Notes: generated by a model not told the origin, from the sequence alone. A stretch of 64,000 nt of DNA from Tachypleus tridentatus (GCF_004210375.1 NC_134825.1:40356348-40420347); one strand, 5' to 3'. Shown: positions 12,776-25,990, counted from the stretch's first letter. Program-made: numbers and translations.

Positions 12776-14225
12776 CGATTGTCAACAGTGATAATAAAAA
12801 AAGAATGGAGAATACCAAACATGAAATACAAAACATCAGGTTTTGATAGCTTCAACTAATGTCATAAATTTAATGAAGTAATGTGTCAATTATCACAGGA
12901 TATTTGAGTAATCCATATTGAAAACTGGCTTATTGTTGCTCATTCTGCTTATGATATATTTCTACTGAGTTTGTGGAGGACATTTGACGAGGTATGAATA
13001 TCGTGTGTGAGCTATTTTAAGAAATCCAGATATCCCATCTACTTCCCAAAACCACAGCAACAAATGTGGTTACTTTTCATTTTTAAAACTTTTCAAATAA
13101 AAGATAATAGAAATTCTTGAATCTGATCTACATCATGTACACAACCACTTGTAGAGGTGTATATATTATACACACCTGTTTCAAGTTGTCTTTGACAAAC
13201 TTCACCCACGTACTAAACTATTATGTAACATACAAAAGCTATTTTGTCAATCCCAGGTATTCCGAGATTTATATCAACCAGAAATGAGCCATGTTATCTT
13301 GCAACTTATAACAGTTTAAATTTTTCAGATGCTAAATATCTGTTATTTCTAGGTTTCTGACATTTTAGATAAAAAATATAACTACTGATAGAACAGTTAA
13401 AATAATTTAACGTACAGCATTCAACTTTTGTTTTTCCCTGTATATGAAGTTAAAGAAATCGTGTAAATAAGAAAATACATTTGTAGCTTATTGAATAATG
13501 TAAATATTACTCTGTTGATGCTCACTATTGATTCGAGATACACAAAAGTATATTCAAGAAGCCAAACAAATTTTCACTTTTATTATTTAAATGCTATACC
13601 TGAATTATAACGCAAAGTTTATGTTTTATAAACTTAATTCAACAGTAATTTTTCTAAAAATAGTGATTGAATAAATATGGAGTTTGCAGTCAATACAATC
13701 CTTTGAATCAAAGTTTATGCACGTTGTGATTGTCTAGTTAGCCATTTACAACCGTCTTTTGTTATTCTATGTGTTACTTCAATAATAAATACTGCATTGG
13801 ATTTGTTTTTAAAGCAAAAGAGACCGAATACAATGCACTGTTGGGAAACTTTGGTTTTTGATGCAATAGGTGCATCTAACACATTGGACCACTCAGCATC
13901 GCTAAATGTTCACTAGGATTTTTTCAACTGAATGTCACCATTCCTTGTCAGTCACTGAGCACAAGGGAAGGCTGCTATGGAAGTGAACGCTTTTTGACCC
14001 TTGTCATTTCTCTACGCCGTCTACGGGGTGGGTGTCAAAGAGGAGATATTCAGTTAAATTCATATCAATTTATTCGACATAGATCAATAAATATTGCATG
14101 TGTATAATACTGATATGATAAAAATGTTTCTTTTTCTCTCAGATTGAGCATTACTCACAAATGAAGACTGGCTGAGAGATATTGATATCGAAATGGCATG
14201 TTATGAATTGAATTTTTTTTTAGTA
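12776..14225. other. Intergenic, nothing recognised
   Basis: AT-rich sequence with rising CpG content, downstream of parvin. No ORF, repeat or RNA gene that I can support. Confidence 0.5.
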
Positions 14226-14475
14226 TCTCACAAAGCTACACGCGGACTATCTGCGCTAGCTGTCCCTAATTCAACACGTAAAGGGAAAGCAGGTAGTCAT
14301 CACCACCCACAGCCAGTTTTTGGGCTACTCTTTTACCAACGCATAAAAGGGACTGACCATCCCATTATAACGCTTCCACAGCTGAAAGGACGAACACGTT
14401 TGGTGTGACGGAGATTTGAACCCACGATCATCTAATTAGGAATCGAGTGCCTTAATCACCTGGTCATGCCGGGCC
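14226..14475 (-). mobile_element. tRNA-derived SINE, family A
   Basis: Reads tail to head on the + strand: cacaaagctacacgcggact through gatttgaacccacgatcat to catgccgggcc. CpGs well retained. Full length. Confidence 0.9.
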
Positions 14476-15130
14476 TGTTATGAAATGAAAACAAAATAAA
14501 TAGTATTTCCTGTAATTTATTCTTGAAACGAGGCATTTGGACTTTTCTTTCTAGATTAACAGTTTAAGAGATATACTTTTTCATGCTTTTCACTTTCAGA
14601 AATCAAATGTTAAAATTTCCCTTAATACTACTGTATTAATAATTTCCAATGCACGAGGACAGTAAGGCATTGACCTAGAGAATCATTACAGGCTACTGGT
14701 TTTAATAATATGGTGAATCGCGAAATAGAGAGACCAAAGTCTAAGTTAGGTCATAACTTATACCAGTGAGTTTCTTTTTATTTTATAGATATTGGTCAAG
14801 ACAACTGCAAATACGTTAACCAGTAATATTACAATTAAAAAATACTGTTCTCGTGAATCCTAATTAATTGTCAGATGACCAATAGTTTTAAATCAAGTTC
14901 TAGTCGGAATTTTTTTTCTTGCTGTTTATACTATTTGGAATGTAAAAAGTTGTGTAACTTTCTTGTTTGTTAGGAGAAATGTATGAAGATTTTTCAGTAG
15001 TAATGACATAACATAAACTTACCATACACAAAGAAAAGTGAAACATTCTATTTATTGCCAAATATATCAACGTAACATTATAAAATTCTCTGAGCTAAAC
15101 AGCTAATTTTTTCTTTATCAATATTTGGTT

Positions 15131-15390
15131 TTGAATTGCCCGCAAAGCTACTCGAGGGCTATCTGCGCTAGCCATCCCTAATTTAGCAGTGTAAGACTAG
15201 AGGAAAGGCAGCTAGTCATAACCACCCACCGCCAACTCTTGGGCTACTCTTTTGCCAACGAATAGTGGGATTGACTGTCACATTATAACGCCCCCACGGC
15301 TGAAAGAGCAAGCATGTTTTGTGCGACCAGGATTCGAACCCATAACCCTCAGATTACAAGTCGAACACCTTAACCCACCTGGCCATGCCA
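15131..15390 (-). mobile_element. tRNA-derived SINE, family A
   Basis: Full-length reverse copy, with gcaaagctactcgagggcta at the tail end and B box (complement of gattcgaaccc) near 15330. Confidence 0.9.
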
Positions 15391-16044
15391 ATACAATACA
15401 ACAAAAGGGAAGTGATATTGATACACATCCCTTTCAATACAAACATCACTCCATCTTGCACACCACAAACAATGTATTTTACAACCTAGTCAATACATAT
15501 AATATAAAACTAAAGGAGTACGTTAAAATTTATAGTAACTACACAGGCCAAACATATTTGTAAACCAATTATTAAAAACCCTAAACATTCAAGTTACTCA
15601 TATAAACATGCGCAAAAAACATATACTTCACACTTTTGTTTTTTGAACGATTACAATCTAGTGTACCTTTACTTGTAAAATATTATTGCTTCATAAACAT
15701 ACACTACAGTCTTTTCACACTACGTTTGTAAGGATCAAGTAACGAGGGCGTGGAACAGGTTAAGAAAACGGCCTTCTGCGAGGGTTAGGATTGTAGTTTA
15801 CATTTGAATGAGAAAAGTCCTTTTACAAAGAAATAGTCATTCCTCCTCTAAATAAACTTGTGGAATAATTTATTAGATTCATTCTATTATTTCATCAAAA
15901 CCATCATTTACAATTACATGCACTAGTGGAAAACATTAGAGCTTAGTTATTACCATAATAATATCATGCTGTTATAAAAGGTCTGTAACATGACAGTATT
16001 ACCTTTTTACCACTTATCTTGCTATACTATATTTTAAACCTCAT

Positions 16045-16243
16045 GTCGTTGGTTCGCATCTTATTACCATGCATGCTGCTGATCCAGCCGTGGGGGCGTT
16101 ATAAAGTTTCATTTAATCCCACTACTAGATTAGAGTAAACCGAGTGGTTGTCTTGATTGGCTTCCCTCCCTTCAGACTATTACTTCTATATCAGGGACGG
16201 CTATCTCAGGAAACGTTCTATTAGCTTTGAGCGAAATTCAAAT
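16045..16243 (+). mobile_element. tRNA-derived SINE, family A, degenerate
   Basis: Recognisable blocks ttggttcgcatc, catgctgctgatccagccgt, gggggcgttata, cagggacggctatct and gagcgaaattcaa, with a rearranged middle. Head partly lost. Confidence 0.65.
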
Positions 16244-16679
16244 TTTATATTTTCAGATAATTTTAGAAGTTTGATTTCTCGACTAAATACAGATTTTAGG
16301 TGTCCACAAACTTCACATTTTCCAGATAAACCCCGTTACTTTGACATACACACAAAAGAAGCTTTCGACATTTATTTTTTCTAATAAGTTATGCTTGTAA
16401 ATCATGTGTGTGTATAAATGCATTTCTTCATTTTCCCTCATATAAGATTTAAATTTCTGTATTTCCAAATATGTGTACACGTACACATGTATTACATTTT
16501 AAGGTATACTGAATCTCCAGCAGCCCAGTGACACTACAACATACAGTCGATAGTGTGGTTATGGACAAATAGCATTTTATGCAGCGCTATTGTTAGAGTC
16601 AACAACAAAAAAAAGGTGTTAGAACGCAGTTTTCAACGCACTATATCATTTAAATAACAATTTCAACTAGAGGGGCACT

Positions 16680-17085
16680 CAGTAAAACGTATATCTCGGC
16701 CAAGCAGCGTTAATCATATTTGACTCTCAAAAAATAAGATAGTGTGTCCGTAATATCGTCGTTGGATACAGAACATTTTTAGCAGGGCAATGACAACTAA
16801 TATTTTACGTATGTCCACCAAGTTTAATCGAAATCCTGTCTCTGTTTGTTGTTTGTATCTTATGTTTCTTGCTGAGTTGAAGGGCAAAAAATAATGTTAA
16901 AAATTGGTGTCCATGTTAAAAGATAGAGATTTAGTATTTTTGTAACGTTGTTATGATTTTAACCATCCAAAAACTAATCCCTTCTAAGTTGGGTCATAGT
17001 CCGAATGTATATCAACTTTAGTCCAAATCCATTCAGCCGTTTTCCAAAAATCGTGATGACAAACATACAAATAAAGGAAACTATT
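16680..17085 (+). repeat. Old interspersed repeat with LINE/SINE-type 3' tail
   Basis: The end (16995-17082) reads ccaaatccattcagccgttt followed by a conserved-looking cgtgatgacaaacatacaaa, a pattern typical of 3' ends of LINE-mobilised elements in many invertebrates. An earlier block (16800-16850) has ccaccaagtttaatcgaaat, the same kind of motif. Family unresolved. Confidence 0.45.
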
Positions 17086-17224
17086 TAAAAAAACATAATT
17101 TGGAAAATTTAACTTGTTAATAAACGAGTTATACAAAATACACTGCATCCAGTACTACAACATTTTACCTCACGTGTATATGGCAAATAGCTCTTTATTT
17201 TAATTTTAAAACTTTCTTCTAGTC

Positions 17225-17335
17225 AAGGCCCAACATAAACTGGTGATTAAAGCTCTTATCTTGTAATCTGCGGGTTGCAGGTTTGAATCCCTTCTATAAA
17301 CATGCTCACCCTTTCGGTTATTGGGATATTTTTTA
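17225..17335 (+). mobile_element. tRNA-derived SINE, family A, head fragment
   Basis: Head only: aaggcccaacataaactggt, cttgtaatctgcgggttgca, B box ggtttgaatcc, aacatgctcaccctttcgg; then the sequence changes to an unrelated repeat. Confidence 0.65.
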
Positions 17336-19945
17336 TATATTTGCTCCCTCCACATCCAACGTTTATTGAGCCTAAAATAAATGTAAACTGAATCACTTTC
17401 ATGAAAATGTTACCCAGACAGAATATGTCAATAAGTTGTGAAGCTCCTGACACAAAGAAACAGGTTGGAAAATCCAAACCAAAGAACGTCCGATTATTAG
17501 CGAGATTAAATTTTCTGCTCTGCTGGTCATTTATGAAATACCACACTTGTCATCATCAGTGAAATAAATAGAAAGTTAAAGTTCTAAGTTAACTGAAAAC
17601 AAATGTTTAAAACTATTGACTAATTTTACTATAATAACAACAGTTATCTGACCACACCACGTAGTCTGCTAAAAGAGCGTAAATAATAATAACCCAATCA
17701 ATCAGGTGTAACAGATCGCAAAAAAGGGAAAGAATACATATATATAGCACAAATTTACCGTTTGTCTCACCGATGATGTGTATTAGTTCGTGTATTTATG
17801 TATGTATTTTTGGTTTTTCATTTCCTCCTTTCAGTGTTTATTGAGCTTAAAAGAAATGTAAATTGAATCGCATTTCTGACTCAGTAAATTGACAAAAACA
17901 CCTGATGTTCACTCCTTTCATACCTAGACAGCGTATGTTTACTATATCAACATCCCATAACAATGAGATATTTTCTGATACGTTTCCATATGCATATAGT
18001 CAAATTCGAACGTATTATACGTTTATTTATTTCTATAAAGGTACCAATAAATGTAGAAATGGGTTCTGCTACGACTCGAGTACTGAGCTTATGTAGCTTT
18101 GTTTGAAAAACGAAACAAACTAAACTGCTGTAAATGTTTATCATGAATGCAAATGGGCAAATAAAAGTTATTTGAGTAGGGGTATACGTAGGGGAGTTGT
18201 GAAATTTACATATTGGACAAAATAATGATTATTTGTAATGAGCAGGGAGTAGATACAGCTTGAGTTGAAAGTCCATTATAAAGAAAAGGGTTTAATACAT
18301 TTACTTTAAACTCTAATGTGCTACCAAATTGATCTAATACCAACATTCATTCATAGCAGTTGACGTACTGAGTCACTTATCTCATGTTCACTTTAGAAGT
18401 ACAAGTGTGTAAATAAATTATTTTGGTTAGAAAACAATATTTTCTTGAGTTTAACCACAATTATAGATTTGTATGTAAAATATGTTCTGCTAGTTTGAGA
18501 AGAAAAACTAAAATTCAACATAAAATAGAGGATAGTATGGGTTTGACGAAACCGTCACAATTAGCTTATGTGACGTGACAGAGAAACTGTGTCAATACAA
18601 AAACTGGTATTTCTACTGTTAGCTATTAGAATCTATATGGTGTTTGATTGTCTAATAAAATTAGTAAGTTGCCTTAGGGTTATTGCACAGGAATAAACAG
18701 CAGTGTATCATACTAAAATACGCTATTTTAGTATTCTAATCCGATTATTTTTACACGGTTATTATCAACAAACTGATAAAATGCTCTACACTGCCATTAT
18801 AAAAATGTTTCTAAGTGATCCAGAATCGGGATCTAGAGGGTCATACTATGAGGACATCCTATAAATATTTCACGTAAATCGGTTTGTTATTTTCTCGAGA
18901 TACGTGCTCGGACACACATATGGATCCAAAGCCAATACCCTCGCTCCCCTTTTGTGTAAATATACACTTTAAATCTTAAGTAGTAGAGCAAATGGTACAC
19001 TCTAAGCCTGTTCACACTTAGCGTGAACAAATGCTACTAAAACACTAACGTAAACAAACACAACAACTATACTTTAAATCTCGCTTGCTTAAGCATAGCA
19101 CAAGAACATTAACGCTTTTAAATGAGAAGTAGGCCCACAAGTTGCATTAACTCTTAACTTAAAGTAACAATAAAAGTAAAAATATACAGGGAATATGCTA
19201 GAAAACTTCAGTTTCTGACAGATACATCTTGAAAGGAAAACGAAGAGAAATTGAATAGCATGTAGTTTATGTAAACTCTGCAATTGTAAAAAAAAAATTA
19301 AAAAAATAGAAAAATGTATAAATGTCAGTGGAAACTGTAGAAATAGTTAAAATCTGTATAAACCTACATAAGTTACACAGCCTTTGGCTCCAAAAGTATC
19401 TTAAGTATGTCAATAAGTTCTTAAGTTCCTGACACAAGAAAAGAGTTATCATTGCTTGTGAGATTAGCTGACCAGTGCTGAGGATCAGAGCAAGATTATT
19501 CATAACTATCAACTGATTTACTAGCTCATTAACTACAAATAATATAATTATTCCTGGAAAATAATTGGGCAAATAAACTTCATAATGCTCACTTAATCTA
19601 GTTTGAAGAATGTGAAAATTAACAACAAGGTTGAATACCACTGTGTTCCGTCCAGAGAAAGGTGAAAAACAACATAATTTCAAAAATGTTTATTTTTTAA
19701 CTGAAGAAGTGGACAACACACGGTATAATCTAGTACTACAACACTTTACTTCACGTTAAGAATGGCGCGTGTTTTGAAATTATTGCACGTTTAGCGATTT
19801 TTTTTTCATTACTGAATCTTAACTTAAGTGGGATAATTTTCTTGGAACTGTTTTTGTTTATGTTAACTAGTTTAACGCACAAGTGGAGGCTTACACACAG
19901 TGACAAGAGCTCTTTATTTTTAATTGAAATCTTTTTCAACTCAAA
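17336..19945. repeat. Dispersed repeat of unknown family, several diverged pieces
   Basis: Pieces recur: tgtcaataagttgtgaagct ... ctgacacaaag at 17426-17462 matches 19408-19443; aacataattt ... agtactacaacattttac at 17092-17180 matches 19671-19757; gtttattgagc(c/t)taaaa with aatgtaaa(c/t)tgaatc at 17360-17395 matches 17835-17870. The ORFs here show no family resemblance. A short perfect inverted repeat (11-bp arms, 3-nt loop) lies at 18710-18734. Confidence 0.45.
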
Positions 19946-20199
19946 GGCTGGCATATCCTGGTGGTTAAAGCAATCTGTTGGTTGTAGGATCGTATCCTAT
20001 CATCCAACTGGTCTTCATTTCATTCATATGTGAGTATTATAAAATGACAATCAATCCCTCTGTTTGTTAGTAAAGAAAAACCCAATAGTCAGCAGTAGGT
20101 AGTATTGCCTAACTGACATTTCTTTAGACTAACACATTACAATTAGGAATAGCTATCACTGTTAGTCTCTAATTATCTTTGAGTGAAATTGAACAAAAA
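19946..20199 (+). mobile_element. tRNA-derived SINE, family A, degenerate
   Basis: ggctggcatatcctggtggt head, aggatcgtatcctatc in the B-box position, gacaatcaatccctctgttt and gagtgaaatt tail. One of the oldest-looking copies. Confidence 0.65.
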
Positions 20200-20686
20200 C
20201 AAATTTCTTTAGTTCTTGTTAGGTACACACACAACTGACTACCTGTTCTAATGTTTAAAATATGTAGTATTACTGTGTATTATTTATATGTATGTAGTCA
20301 GCAAAGATTTTCATTAAATATTTGTGCTTACTAAAAATCTTTGTCTGGTCTCTGTCGCAACAACTTCTTAGGATACAGCTAAGCCAAAGAACCTTCAGTT
20401 ATTAGCTTTGCCGATCATTTACGAGATATCACACTCGTAACTATTCTTGAAGAAAAATCACACTGTTTATTATGAGAAGTCAAATCACAGGAAGAAATAC
20501 CTGCAGTTTTGAAATATTGACACCTGAATACCGATATGTAGAAAAATATTTACCAGATATGAGAAACTGGGAGAAACCAAAACAGTTTAGTTATTCCTGA
20601 CGCTCTAAGTTTTCCAGCTATAGTATGTGAAGACTACCACCTTACACGTTTTTGAGGTTTTCGCACATACGCCTCCCTTAGAAACA

Positions 20687-20910
20687 GTGGTCAAATCCTC
20701 ATCACACCAAACATGCTCGATCTTTCAGCCGTGGGAGCGTTATAATATTACGGTCAATCTCACTATTCGTTGGTAAAAGAGTAGCTCAAGAGTTGGCGGT
20801 TAGTGGTGATGACTAGCTGCCTTCTCTCTGGTCTTACACTGCTAAATTAGCGACGGTTAGCGCAGATAGCCCTTGTGTAGCTTTGCGCGAAATTAAAAAC
20901 AAAACAAACC
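20687..20910 (+). mobile_element. tRNA-derived SINE, family A, 5' truncated
   Basis: Starts inside the head (gtcaaatcctcatcacacca) and continues with the complete body to gtagctttgcgcgaaatt. Confidence 0.88.
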
Positions 20911-21216
20911 AAACCTTTCGGTACTTAATTGTGAAATGGTATAAAATAACTCAAACTTTACAACTGGAAGCAAACAATATTGCATCAGAACGATATTTTT
21001 TTATGGAAATGATATACCACAACTACGTTTATTAACCACCTTGCCGGTTCGTGGGATTTCACGAAAACAAACGTTTTGTTATTATTATCATTATTTGTGC
21101 TTACATTTTAGTGATCCGCGATAGTTTAGGAAGATAGTGAGTATGACCCTGGGTTTGAAACTGTTGAGAAACCTATACTACAGAGAATCTGCATTCTGGT
21201 AAACAAAACGAAAGGT

Positions 21217-21302
21217 TAGTTTGTAGTTGAACATAGAGCTGCACAATGAGCTATCTGTGCTCTGCCCTATAAGTCCGCAGACATATATCACTAGGGGGAG
21301 GT
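21217..21302 (-). mobile_element. SINE family B fragment
   Basis: gagctgcacaatgagctatc, tgtgctctgccc, then aagtccgcagacatatatca: the shared tail followed by the family B head, with the part between shortened. Confidence 0.5.
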
Positions 21303-21566
21303 AGAAAAAAAAGGAAAAGCAAAAGAACAAATATAACATGATAACACTTAACATAATGTAAAGGTTAGAAAGTCTGTATTCCAGTTACGTAACTTTAAAA
21401 TATAATATCATATCTAACACAAAATATCGTAATGGGCTAGTTTTTCTTGATTTTTGACTGTCATAGCTAAAAATAAAACAAAAATTCTATAATTTACTAA
21501 TTTTTTTAAGCTTTATATTTTTATTGAAATATTTGGCTCGTACATATATGTATGTGTGTGTCCCTA

Positions 21567-21670
21567 ATGGCTCAGTAGTAAGTGTTTATTACACTTAAAA
21601 TTGGGTTTCGATACCCATGATGGTTACAACACGGATAGCGCATTGTGTGGCGTCATGCACCTCAGCAAAA
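21567..21670 (+). mobile_element. SINE family B
   Basis: Head aatggctcagtagtaagtgt, B box gggtttcgatacccatg, then cacggatagcgcattgtgtg. The A- and B-box positions are visible, so the head is tRNA-like. Confidence 0.65.
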
Positions 21671-21941
21671 CTAACATATAAAAGTAAGGTCCAGTTCTTC
21701 TATATTTGTATTTTTGTGTTTGTAATTATAAAGCCACTATTAAGTATCTACCATGTCCACTGCAGCTAATCGAGTTTGGGATTTCAGTGTTGTAAGTCCA
21801 TAAAGCTATCACTGACAAAACAGAAGACTTCTTATGTAGTAACTATGCAATAATTTCAATTTACAAACCAGTTTCGTAATCTTAGAGGCACTGCTTTCAA
21901 GGCGAAAAAGAAAACAAAATAACAACATTTCATATATTGTT

Positions 21942-22237
21942 GGCCCGGCATGGCCAAGCGCGTAAGGCGCGCGACTCGTAATCCGAGGGTCGCGGGTTCG
22001 CGCCCGCGTCGCGCTAAACATGCTCGCCCTCCCAGCCGTGGGGGTGTATAATGTGACGGTCAATCCCACTTTTCGTTGGTAAAAGAGTAACCCAAGAGTT
22101 GGCGGTGGGTGGTGATGACTAGCTGCCTTCCCTCTAGTCTTCCTTCCTTGTCTGCCTTCCCACTGCTAAATTAGGGACGGCTAGCACAGATAGCCCTCGA
22201 GTAGCTTTGTGCGAAATTCCAAAACAAACAAACAAAC
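21942..22237 (+). mobile_element. tRNA-derived SINE, family A, young GC-rich subfamily
   Basis: ggcccggcatggccaagcgc head and B-box region gggttcgcgcccg instead of the usual ggttcgaatcc, then the full body. It carries a small internal insertion/duplication (ttccttccttgtctgccttc) and ends in aaacaaacaaacaaac. All CpGs are retained. Confidence 0.93.
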
Positions 22238-23965
22238 ATATATTGTTAAATCACCAAATATATTTAAAATTATACACAAGTTACAAGCAAATAAACATAA
22301 AATTAGGAGTGATATATTCAATAAACATTTGTGAAAAGTAATGAAACCACCAAATGAACAATAAAATAATCGAAATAAAATTAAAAACATTTCTCATAAT
22401 TATTACACAATATGAAATAGTATAAACAACACTATGAAATAAAAATTGATTAGTTAGCGTAAAATTTATACTTTTTTAATAACTACCTGATGCATTTGTT
22501 ACATATAAGAATATATTCTTAGAATACACTAATTACCAATAGCTGAAAATACGCGTGGAACATTCTTAAGCCGTGGCTTTCCAGGTATCAATTTGCATAA
22601 GACCCAACTTAATAATATTATTTATTTATTTTCAAACAAAATACATCTGCTTATACGCACAAGTTGTAGCTGAAAGCTAGAAAACATGTTTATCCAAATA
22701 TTTGCTTATAACTCAATTCCTAAATCAATGGTAAAGCAGTGTTAAAAATATTTCTCGTGCAATTGTGGCAATCTCAATGATATACAGTACACAAAGTTAT
22801 CTGATCTCTGTAGCTTAGGGCCTAGTATGCAGAATGACAGGTCTAGTGAACTGTTAGTAGAATGGAAGAGATAAGACACTCTGTGAAGTTGAATGGCTTA
22901 TTTTTCTGAAGGATTATAGCAGAACATAAAAATTAAGATATAAATTAAACAAGGAAATAAAACTGTATTTAAGTAGAGAAAGTAATTAAACGATAAGTGC
23001 ACGGGTACAAAAAATTACTGTAAATAAAGTTAAACAATGGAGGAAAAAAATAGAACTTCATAGAAAACACATCATTTTATCATTTTTTCTTGTAATTTCA
23101 ATTAATTTTAATATCACTTTATATCCAGAAAAAAAATCTTCTTAACACCTGAATTAAAGATGTGAATATGCTATATTAGTGTCACGCAGTTAACACTAAT
23201 GAAAGCCATGAAATAATAATTAACTAGTTAACCAAAAAACAAAAATGTATGAAATAAATAAATATAAAATACATAAATATTTCTGACAAACAAGAGCTTA
23301 CCTTTCATTAAGGTGTTTTTATCGTTAGAGAAATCAATATTTTGTCAAAGTTTTATGTTATTAGGTGCACCTCGTGTTTTATTCTATGGAAAATTTGAAA
23401 CTGTAGCTTTTCCTCACCAAAATAATGAAATTTAAGTTATAGTTATAACTTGGCGAAAAGCAAAATTCTTCCACATGAGCATGAATTATTATTTAGAAAC
23501 GCAAAAGTTAAGCCTGATAAATATTTACTCTGTATCATATTTTGGTTTAATATATTTGAAATGTTAAACGCCTTTGGTTAAGTTCATGTACATATTACCA
23601 AAATTAGTTTTAAAAATAATGCTGTTAATTTCCTTGAAACGAAAAAGCATATCCTATCCTTTATGACGTCATCATCTGGTGAAATTTAATCCAATCTCAT
23701 CCAGTGGCGGGAGAGGTAGTTTGGGTATTTTGCCTAGAAGTAAATAGTTGAATACGAATTTGGTTAATTTATATAAACATATAATATTATCTATGTTTGA
23801 TTTTAAATATGCAAGTTGAATTACATGAAGATGGTTATTTTCAATTCACGAGAATTAAAACATAGCATATTTTAATACAAGTTACTGTTAAGAAACCTAG
23901 TATGCCCCCCGAATATTGACGTAGTGAGAGGGATCGTTATTTGGATCTGACTCCTTCCCTCTAGT
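22238..23965. other. AT-rich intergenic, nothing recognised
   Basis: Very AT-rich stretch without a credible ORF or repeat. A perfect CRE-like octamer TGACGTCA occurs at 23664-23671, of unknown meaning. Confidence 0.5.
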
Positions 23966-24239
23966 GGCCTGGCATGGCCTAGCGCGTTAAGGCGTGCGCT
24001 TCGTAATCTGAAAGTCGCGGGTTCGCGCCCGAGTCGCGCCAAACATGCTCGCCCTCCCAGCCGTGGGTGCGTTATAATGTGACGGTCAATCCCACTATTC
24101 GTTAGTAAAAGAGTAGCCCAAGAGTTGGCGGTGGGTGGTGATGACTAGCTGCCTTCCCTCTAGTCTTACACTGCTAAATTAGGGACGGCTAGCACAGATA
24201 GCCCTCGAGCAGCTTTGTGCGAAATTCCAAAAACAAAAC
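23966..24239 (+). mobile_element. tRNA-derived SINE, family A, young GC-rich subfamily
   Basis: ggcctggcatggcctagcgc head and gggttcgcgcccgag in the B-box position, as in the copies at 21942 and 56040. Confidence 0.92.
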
Positions 24240-24387
24240 CTACCCTCTATGTTATTCCCTGGTGGATACCGTGTTTTTGCTGTGCGTTGAACGCTGGCTA
24301 GTAAACGATAAAGGTAGTTTATGTTTAAATTAAAGATTGAGGCTTTAAAATTTGTTAAAATTCAACTTATTAAAGATTTTTGTTCTT

Positions 24388-24648
24388 AAATTTTGCACAA
24401 AGCTTCTCGAGAGCTATTTGCGCTCGCCGTCCCTAATTTTGCAACGTAAGACTAGAAGGAAGGCAGCTAGTCATCACCACCCACCGCCAATCTTGGGCTA
24501 CTCTTTTACCAACGAATAGTGGGATTGACCGAAACATTATAAGGCCCCCACGGCTGAAATGGCGAGCATGTTTGGTGCGACCGGGATTCGAACCCGCGAC
24601 CCTCGGATTACGAGTCGAACGCCTTAACACACTTGGCCATGCCGGACC
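24388..24648 (-). mobile_element. tRNA-derived SINE, family A
   Basis: Full-length reverse copy; complement of B box at gggattcgaacccgcga; ends ggccatgccggacc. Confidence 0.92.
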
Positions 24649-24954
24649 ACTTATTAAAGAAGACATCTCTGACATTTCTTTTAAAACAGACTAATTACAT
24701 GTGTTTTTTTTAATTGTAGAAAAATTGTATCAGTTAAATTCAGTACCGTTAACATGTGGTACACGTCGTTGCCTTTTGTTGTTAATCGCATAGCTATAAA
24801 TTGGACTGTGTGTGCTCTGTCCACTGCTGGTATCGCAACCTGATTTTCAGCATCATTGTTTCTCAGACTTACCTTTGAGCCACCAGATGGGTACTAAGTT
24901 GTTAGAATCTGGCTGTACAGAGTACTATTTAAAGTTGATGGTTGCAATAGAACA

Positions 24955-25025
24955 GATTGTTTGTTTGTTATTAAGCACAAAGTAACACAATGGGTTATCA
25001 GTGCTGTGCCTAACGACAAATACCA
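24955..25025 (-). mobile_element. SINE family B fragment
   Basis: tttgttattaagcacaaagt, then acaatgggttatcagtgctg: tail part only. Confidence 0.55.
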
Positions 25026-25889
25026 AACCATTTTCTTAGAGTTATAAATCAGCAGGCCCGCTGATGTACTAACGGATTGTTAATTGATGTAAATTGATTC
25101 TGTGTCATTAACATTTGTACATTGTGAGAAAAAAGTCATTTAGTTATAATGGTAACTTGCCATCAGTTGATTGAATACAAGTATTACGTGCTAGTTGTAA
25201 TTCTTAATGTTAAAAATAAATTATTTTAGCAAAAAAAATTTACAATGGACGATAATTGATGTATCTAGAATTAACACTTCTCACAGAAGGAACCTTGTCA
25301 TGAAAATTCGCATTAATTCTAATGACATAAATTGAATACAAAAGTTATAGAAAAATAAACACTTTTGTTTCTTTAAAAATAAAAAAAATTGGGTATTATT
25401 TTCAACTCTTTCGTGTTAAAAGGTTTAAAGTGACAAGAACTAACAACTTTATATGCTATCGTAGCCACAAAGGCATAATATCAAACTACATCCAGCTGGC
25501 TTAGAAAGTCACAATTGTGATAGAGATTACATTAATAGAATAAACATGTTTTAACAAACGGAAAAGCACGCCCATCATATCAATTATTTATGATTTATTG
25601 TAACAATAGGTTTATAATATATGGATATATTGTTTACGGTCTTATATATATATTTATGGCAGTGCTATTGAAAGGCTAAGGAAATTCCTGTCAGTGGGTG
25701 TAAACATTCCATTCTGCCAGGGGAAACAGGATGATATAAATGTGCAGATTTATACATTGTAATGTAAGTATAATGCTCCCTTCTTTCATGTTTATAATGA
25801 AGAGATAAAACTTCCCCGCCCATGTTTCTATGTAGTTCATGGTCGTATTTATCCCCTTTTCTGTTAGGGTTTTCCTTTTTTACTTCTAA
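25026..25889. other. AT-rich intergenic, nothing recognised
   Basis: Non-coding AT-rich sequence between SINE fragments; no ORF or repeat structure I can support. Confidence 0.4.
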
Positions 25890-25990
25890 CTGGCTCAGTG
25901 AGAAATCTCAAGATTCACAACTGTGTTTCAATACCTGTGGTGGCCACAGCAAATATAGCCTGTGGTGTAGCTGTGCGCTTAGTAACATAG
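25890..25990 (+). mobile_element. SINE family B
   Basis: tggctcagtgagaaatctca head, gtttcaatacctgtgg, then aatatagcctgtggtgtagc and tgtgcgcttagtaac. It directly abuts a reverse family C copy. Confidence 0.6.

Noticed and set aside
21942-22020. tRNA gene (A box, B box and CTCGTAA loop-like sequence)
   Set aside because: The same head occurs in about twenty copies, always joined to the SINE body; the acceptor and anticodon stems do not pair as in a functional tRNA.
24433-24675. 80-aa ORF and similar ORFs at 21809, 28950, 31758, 35... and 51552
   Set aside because: These are translations of family A SINEs (recurring STRNPRVAGSN, FSRGG and SIPLFVGKR words), not genes.
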